Assembly: GCA_023127905.1 (NCBI GenBank)
Contig: JAGMEZ010000244.1
Location: forward strand, 1-10,003
Direction of reading: 5' to 3'
Length of the DNA stretch: 10,003 nucleotides
Source: Caldifarciminota bacterium
GTDB taxonomy: Bacteria > Hydrothermota > E44-bin80
Within the stretch, counting starts at the first letter, position 1; every line of letters begins with the position of its first letter. The position numbers were made by a program, and so were the translations under genes. The notes beneath the pieces were generated by a model. The model saw only the letters and a list, made by a program, of their open reading frames with translations, was not told the origin of the DNA and searched no databases. Below are positions 6,467-10,003 of this stretch, in pieces.

Positions 6467-7261
6467 ATGAGTAGAATAAAATGCTGTGGATTGTTTTTGA
6501 TTATATTGATGTTAGTTTCATGTTGCAGGATTTGTGAACCTGACTTTGAACCGCCTGCTGTTCCGAGAGGAGTAACAAGCATAACAGGAGATGAAAGGAT
6601 CTATATTCAGTGGTATCCAAATCAAGAAGAGGATCTTGATGGATACAAAGTTTACAGAGGCTATTCAGCAACAGGTTTTTTTGATTTTATGGCTACTGTA
6701 TCTTCACCATACTTTGTTGATTATAATGTAATAAATGGAGAGACTTATTACTATGCAGTGAGTGCATTTGATATGGCAGGGAATGAAAGCGATCTTTCAG
6801 GCGACCTTGTATATGATACACCGAGACCGGAAGGTACAGATATGCTCAAGAGCTATATTACAGACCCGGATGAAGCAGGATTCGATTTTTCTACAGAATC
6901 TATTCTTCATTATGATAACAGCCATACAGATATCTATTATGAATATTATGAATATGACACACTGTATGGTGTTCATTATATGAATTGCGCTACCGGCACA
7001 GACATACAGGATTTTGGTTACACGGATGACATTGATGACATTAATTATTCACCAGAGCAAGGATGGTCGTATCTTGGATGGGTGGAATTAATACTGGGGC
7101 ATGGATATATTGTTTGGACAAGGGATGACCACTATGCAAAATTCAGGATTATCGAACTTGGTGACGGATGGTGCAAGTTTGACTGGGCATATCAAGTTGA
7201 CGAAGGAAACAGAGAACTTGCTCCTCCTGGTTTAAGCAAAGAGATTACCAATAATCAATAA
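6467..7261 (+). CDS. Lipoprotein with a fibronectin type III domain
   Basis: A 264-residue predicted lipoprotein. The start at 6467 is chosen because AAAGGAGG (6451-6458) sits 8 bp upstream and the protein then opens with a classic signal peptide, MSRIKCCGLFLIILMLVSC, with lipobox L16-V-S-C19. The in-frame ATG at 6422 would bury the signal and lies inside the likely -10 box. Residues about 29-115 form an FN3 domain: a PPAVPRGV start, then IYIQWYPN, DLDGYKVYRG, TYYYAVSAFDMAGNES. The remaining 140 residues are rich in acidic and aromatic residues. They include GYIVWTRDDHYAKFRI (213-228) and WCKFDWAYQVDEGNREL (235-251), a beta-rich domain resembling those in other envelope lipoproteins that I cannot name. 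Surface or periplasmic binding or scaffolding is inferred. It is first in a run of four exported proteins, with 17 bp to the next gene. Confidence 0.85.
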   Translation: MSRIKCCGLFLIILMLVSCCRICEPDFEPPAVPRGVTSITGDERIYIQWYPNQEEDLDGYKVYRGYSATGFFDFMATVSSPYFVDYNVINGETYYYAVSAFDMAGNESDLSGDLVYDTPRPEGTDMLKSYITDPDEAGFDFSTESILHYDNSHTDIYYEYYEYDTLYGVHYMNCATGTDIQDFGYTDDIDDINYSPEQGWSYLGWVELILGHGYIVWTRDDHYAKFRIIELGDGWCKFDWAYQVDEGNRELAPPGLSKEITNNQ

Positions 7262-7278
7262 AAAAGAAGGAGGTAAAA

Positions 7279-8412
7279 ATGATTAAGAAGATATTTTTAT
7301 TGGTTTGCCTTGCTGTCCTTATTCTCTCCTTTTCGGTTGAGAGGGCAGAGGCGCGATGTGGGTCGTCTGGACCTCCCTGGGCATGGGGATATTATAATGC
7401 TTGCAACTACCATTGGTATCCATACTACCGTTCCTATTACTCTTGGAATCCGTGTTATAGTTGGTACACTCCTTACTGTTATGATGACTACTGTTGTGAT
7501 TACAACTGGGGTTGTTACTATGAACCGTACTATTGCTGTTCACCTGGATGGTATATAAGTTTCTGGATCGGGTGGGGTTGTTTTAACTACTGCTATAATC
7601 CTTACTGGTACTATCCTCCACCTCACTACTACCAACATTATGGTTGGTGTGACTACCATTATTGCTACGACTACCATTACCGTGATTACTACTGGGATGG
7701 ATATGGTAGGTGGAGAGATAATTATAATAATGGAAATAAGTCGTACAGGACCAATAAATATGAAGGAGGGGGTAAGGAATATAGTTTCAATAACAGGAAA
7801 AACAATGCAAAACCCCCGAAGGATTACGGAAAGTATAAAGATAGGAAAAAGGTTAGCAAGCCAAAACGTGATAAGGGCATTTATGAAATTGCTAAAGCAG
7901 ATCCCGTAAAGAAAGGTAGAAGTGTTAAAAAGCCCAGGGATAAATCAAAGACAAAATATGAAGATAAAAAGTCGATGAAGCCAGATCCTATAAAGGGAGG
8001 AAAAGAACCTATTGAGGTTGCAAACGATCATCGTATCCATCTCTACGATAGAGATTTCGGGAAAGATGATAGAGAAAAGAGCGACAAGGATTATGATGGA
8101 AAGAAGGGAGTGAAAGAAAAGAAATCAGTTTCTAAAAAAGAACCTAAGGGAGAGGATAGAAAGAAATCTGACAAGGATTATGGTAAAAAAAGTGGAGTGA
8201 AAGGAAAAGAATCTGTTTCAAAAAAGAAACCGCGTGAAGAAGAGAAAAAGAAGGATGCTGCAAAATATGAGAAGAAAAAAGTTTCCAGTAAAAAACGCTT
8301 TTCTTCATCCAGCAAGAAAGGCTTTTCTTCATCTAATAAGAAAAATCCTTCTTCAAAAAGCAATAATAGAAAATCTCCTTCAAGTAAAAGCAAGAGTGGG
8401 AAGAGGAGATAG
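7279..8412 (+). CDS. Secreted Tyr/Cys/Trp-rich protein with Lys/Ser-rich tail
   Basis: A 377-residue protein with no family that I recognise. AGGAGG lies just upstream of ATG 7279. Residues 1-26 are a Sec signal peptide (probable AEA/R cleavage). Residues about 27-150 are extreme in composition: 36 Tyr in residues 31-150 (30%), 13 Cys from C27 to C129, many Trp, Asn, Asp and Pro, and short patterns such as YCCDYNWGCYYEPYYCC. From about 150 the protein turns hydrophilic and highly basic. It carries a 29-residue tandem repeat (264-292 and 293-321, 20 of 29 identical) and ends in SSK/FSSSSKK runs. The aromatic half could cross-link through disulfides or dityrosine, or pack as a structural matrix; the tail could bind polyanions such as cell-wall polymers, DNA or acidic proteins. 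Both ideas are inference. The stop codon is 2 bp from the next gene, so co-expression is likely. Confidence 0.85.
   Translation: MIKKIFLLVCLAVLILSFSVERAEARCGSSGPPWAWGYYNACNYHWYPYYRSYYSWNPCYSWYTPYCYDDYCCDYNWGCYYEPYYCCSPGWYISFWIGWGCFNYCYNPYWYYPPPHYYQHYGWCDYHYCYDYHYRDYYWDGYGRWRDNYNNGNKSYRTNKYEGGGKEYSFNNRKNNAKPPKDYGKYKDRKKVSKPKRDKGIYEIAKADPVKKGRSVKKPRDKSKTKYEDKKSMKPDPIKGGKEPIEVANDHRIHLYDRDFGKDDREKSDKDYDGKKGVKEKKSVSKKEPKGEDRKKSDKDYGKKSGVKGKESVSKKKPREEEKKKDAAKYEKKKVSSKKRFSSSSKKGFSSSNKKNPSSKSNNRKSPSSKSKSGKRR
8068..8241 (+). repeat. 87-bp in-frame tandem repeat, two copies
   Basis: Units 8068-8154 and 8155-8241 encode consecutive 29-residue blocks beginning DREKSDKDY and DRKKSDKDY. They align without gaps at 20 of 29 residues. 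The repeat lies in the basic half of the Tyr/Cys-rich secreted protein. Confidence 0.75.
8296..8343 (+). repeat. 24-bp in-frame tandem repeat, two copies
   Basis: Units 8296-8319 and 8320-8343 share GCTTTTCTTCATC and an AAGAAA end. They encode RFSSSSKK and GFSSSNKK in the Ser/Lys-rich tail of the secreted protein. This is a small expansion inside the low-complexity tail. Confidence 0.7.
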
Positions 8413-8414
8413 GG

Positions 8415-9164
8415 ATGAAGAGGTTGCTATTTTTCTTGCTTTCTCTTTTTGTCCTTTTCGCTAATACAACGGCTCAGGAAGAGTACAATTTAGAAATTGA
8501 TGTATCAGTAGACAAGGGAGATGAGGCGGTATACTATGATGAAGAGCCTATTTTTATATCATTTAGAACAACTGAGAATGCATATGTTATTATTTATGAT
8601 ATAGATACAGATGGGAACCTCCACCTCATATTTCCTGAACGAGAGGAGGGAAGAGGATTTATAAGGGCAAATAGAACATATCAGATTCCAGCAGATAACG
8701 ATGATTATAGTTTAAGAATTAAAGGACCTCCGGGGGAGGAATTTATCTGTGCAGTTGCTTCAACTGAACCTTTGAGAATCCCTGCTGTTTTCAGAGGAGA
8801 GGAAGAATCACAATTTAAGGTAGAAGGTGATCCTGAGAAAGCAATAGAGAATATAACAGAAGATATTCTTGAAGGAAACAGGGGTGCGTATGCTACCGAT
8901 ATTTGTTACCTGTATGTTGAGTGTCCATTTCCGCCCCCACCACTTTATTGTGCAGTTGAGATTGTATCGAAGCCAAGTGGTGCGAAAATTTATCTTAACG
9001 GACGATACTTTGGCAGGACACCTGCAGTAATTACAGGTATTCCACCAGGGGTACACAGGCTTGTTTTAAACAAGAAATGTTATTATAGATATATGAGAGA
9101 GATAGTACTTGGCAAGGGAGAGAGAGAGCGAGTGAAAGTCCGTTTGAAATGGAAACTCTGGTGA
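8415..9164 (+). CDS. Secreted DUF4384 + PEGA domain protein
   Basis: A 249-residue exported protein. ATG 8415 follows the previous stop by 2 bp, with AGGAG (8404-8408) as RBS inside the end of the upstream gene, so translation is probably coupled. Residues 1-20 form a signal peptide ending TTAQ. Residues about 28-118 match the DUF4384 pattern: paired acidic beta strands, AYVIIYDIDTDGNLHLIFP (56-74), then RTYQIPADNDDY, a domain often fused to surface or kinase-associated proteins. Residues about 180-247 are a PEGA domain: VEIVSKPSGAKIYLNGRYFG, RTPAVITGIPPGVHRLVL. PEGA domains are thought to sit at cell-surface layers. A Cys- and Pro-rich linker (164-179, with CPFPPPP) separates them. A role in envelope or extracellular assembly alongside its neighbours is inferred; no catalytic residues are seen. 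Confidence 0.87.
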   Translation: MKRLLFFLLSLFVLFANTTAQEEYNLEIDVSVDKGDEAVYYDEEPIFISFRTTENAYVIIYDIDTDGNLHLIFPEREEGRGFIRANRTYQIPADNDDYSLRIKGPPGEEFICAVASTEPLRIPAVFRGEEESQFKVEGDPEKAIENITEDILEGNRGAYATDICYLYVECPFPPPPLYCAVEIVSKPSGAKIYLNGRYFGRTPAVITGIPPGVHRLVLNKKCYYRYMREIVLGKGERERVKVRLKWKLW

Positions 9165-9222
9165 AGAGAAAATGCTTGACAGATGTAACCTTTTCTGATA
9201 AAAATGGTTTAGGAGCAGTAAA

Positions 9223-10003
9223 ATGAGAACAAGATTAATCATAGTAATGGTTTTGATTCTAATAGTCCCCATACTTTCCTATCCGGTTGAGAAGACAAAA
9301 AAGGAAGGAACATCAGAAATTGTGAAAGCAGAGACGGATACGAAAGGGGAGATTATTGGATATGAAGATAAAAATAAGGATGGTAAAAACGACCTTTTCA
9401 GGGATGCAGATGGTGACGGAATCAATGATGTAGATGCCGAAGAGTATAACTGTCCGTTTTTGTTTGTAGACGAAGATAAGGATGGAAAGAATGATCTTTT
9501 CCAGGATGCAGATGGAGATGGAGTAAATGACCTTGATACGAGTTTTGTTGATGAAAACAATGATGATATTAATGATAATATAATTGATTTTGACGGCGAC
9601 GGGAATAATGATATAACTGGAAAATTGAGTGTAAGAAGAAAAGATACGAAATCCGTGAGTGTAAACACAACAGATGCCTTTATTGATTTAAATAATGATG
9701 GGATCAATGATCTAAAGAAGCCCGCTAAGATCGACAAGAATGAGAAGGCGTGGACAGATTTTCAAAATGATTATTTCATAGATAGAGATGGTGATGGGGT
9801 ATCTGATACCTGGGAGAGAAAGAAGACGATTAAGATCATAGAACCCAGGGAAAAATCAAAAAAGTCAACGTCAAAAAAGAGGGATGAAATTAAGAAAAAG
9901 GAAGTGAAAAAAGAGAAGAGCAGGACGAAAAAGGATGAGGTTAAGAAAAAGGATGAGGCTAAGAAAAGGAGTGAGGCTAAGAAAAAGGATGAGGCTAAGA
10001 AAA
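9223..10003 (+). CDS. Secreted calcium-repeat (DxDxDG) protein with Lys-rich tail, 3'-truncated by window
   Basis: An open frame from ATG 9223 to the window edge (260 codons seen, no stop). AGGAG at 9211-9215 is the RBS, 58 bp after the previous gene. Residues 1-20 are a signal peptide (MRTRLIIVMVLILIVPILSY). Residues about 48-198 carry eight DxDxDGxxD-type loops, for example DADGDGINDVD (61-71), DADGDGVNDLD (95-105), DFDGDGNND (122-130) and DRDGDGVSDTWE (187-198). These resemble thrombospondin type 3 or dockerin/EF-hand-like calcium sites in surface proteins. The block at 49-71 is duplicated at 83-105 (34-residue offset). After about residue 199 the protein becomes a Lys/Glu-rich, probably helical or disordered tail ending in hexapeptide repeats KKDEAK. 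The full length and any C-terminal anchor are outside the window. Calcium binding is expected from the motif, not shown. Confidence 0.85.
   Translation, partial: MRTRLIIVMVLILIVPILSYPVEKTKKEGTSEIVKAETDTKGEIIGYEDKNKDGKNDLFRDADGDGINDVDAEEYNCPFLFVDEDKDGKNDLFQDADGDGVNDLDTSFVDENNDDINDNIIDFDGDGNNDITGKLSVRRKDTKSVSVNTTDAFIDLNNDGINDLKKPAKIDKNEKAWTDFQNDYFIDRDGDGVSDTWERKKTIKIIEPREKSKKSTSKKRDEIKKKEVKKEKSRTKKDEVKKKDEAKKRSEAKKKDEAKK
9928..9999 (+). repeat. 18-bp tandem repeat, four copies, running to window end
   Basis: Units 9928-9945, 9946-9963, 9964-9981 and 9982-9999 are variants of AAAAAGGATGAGGCTAAG. They encode KKDEVK, KKDEAK, KRSEAK and KKDEAK. The array continues into the last bases (AAAA), so the copy number is a lower bound. 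Being a multiple of three, gain or loss of units keeps frame. Confidence 0.85.

Noticed and set aside
9279..9737. 152-codon minus-strand open frame rich in Ser and Pro
   Set aside because: It is a mirror of the DxDxDG repeats of the plus-strand calcium-repeat gene, whose signal peptide, RBS and repeats are convincing.
9928..9999. CRISPR-like array
   Set aside because: The 18-bp units are directly adjacent with no spacers and encode an in-frame Lys-rich peptide repeat.

Overview
The window is AT-rich DNA with tightly packed genes, strong AGGAGG-type ribosome binding sites, Sec and lipoprotein signal peptides, and several oxygen-sensitive enzyme families (radical SAM, ThiC-like). This suggests a Gram-negative, probably anaerobic bacterium. 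The secreted proteins, built from FN3, DUF4384, PEGA and DxDxDG calcium-repeat modules plus low-complexity stretches, recall lineages of the FCB or candidate-phylum type (for example WOR-3 or Cloacimonadota). That placement is an impression from protein style, not something the sequence proves. No rRNA, tRNA, CRISPR array, IS element or phage gene is visible.

Layout. (1) 26-1756 on the plus strand is a B12-binding-domain/radical SAM protein. It converges on the next block with only 15 bp between the stop codons. (2) 6195 down to 1772 on the minus strand is a compact four-gene operon, in transcription order: a ThiC-family enzyme, a UbiA-family prenyltransferase, a radical SAM protein with a SPASM-like C-terminus, and a second, different UbiA-family prenyltransferase. 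The gaps are 5, 2 and about 1 bp. (3) 6196-6466 is a divergent promoter region with candidate promoters for both sides and a perfect 10-bp inverted repeat between them. It shows no sign of a TPP or cobalamin riboswitch. (4) 6467 to the window end on the plus strand is a run of four exported proteins: an FN3 lipoprotein; a protein with a Tyr/Cys/Trp-rich half and a Lys/Ser-rich half; a DUF4384 + PEGA protein; and a calcium-repeat protein with a Lys-rich tandem-repeat tail, cut by the window end.

How the genes may work together. The minus-strand operon is the most interesting part. ThiC-family enzymes rearrange aminoimidazole ribotide (AIR) into an aromatic heterocycle: HMP-P for thiamin, or 5-hydroxybenzimidazole in the BzaF branch. 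UbiA enzymes attach polyprenyl chains to aromatic or other polar acceptors. Their tight linkage with a radical SAM enzyme suggests a pathway to a prenylated aromatic or heterocyclic membrane compound (a quinone-like or other lipid). This is inference, not established. The plus-strand block looks like a cell-envelope or extracellular matrix system and has no evident metabolic link to the operon beyond sharing the divergent intergenic region.
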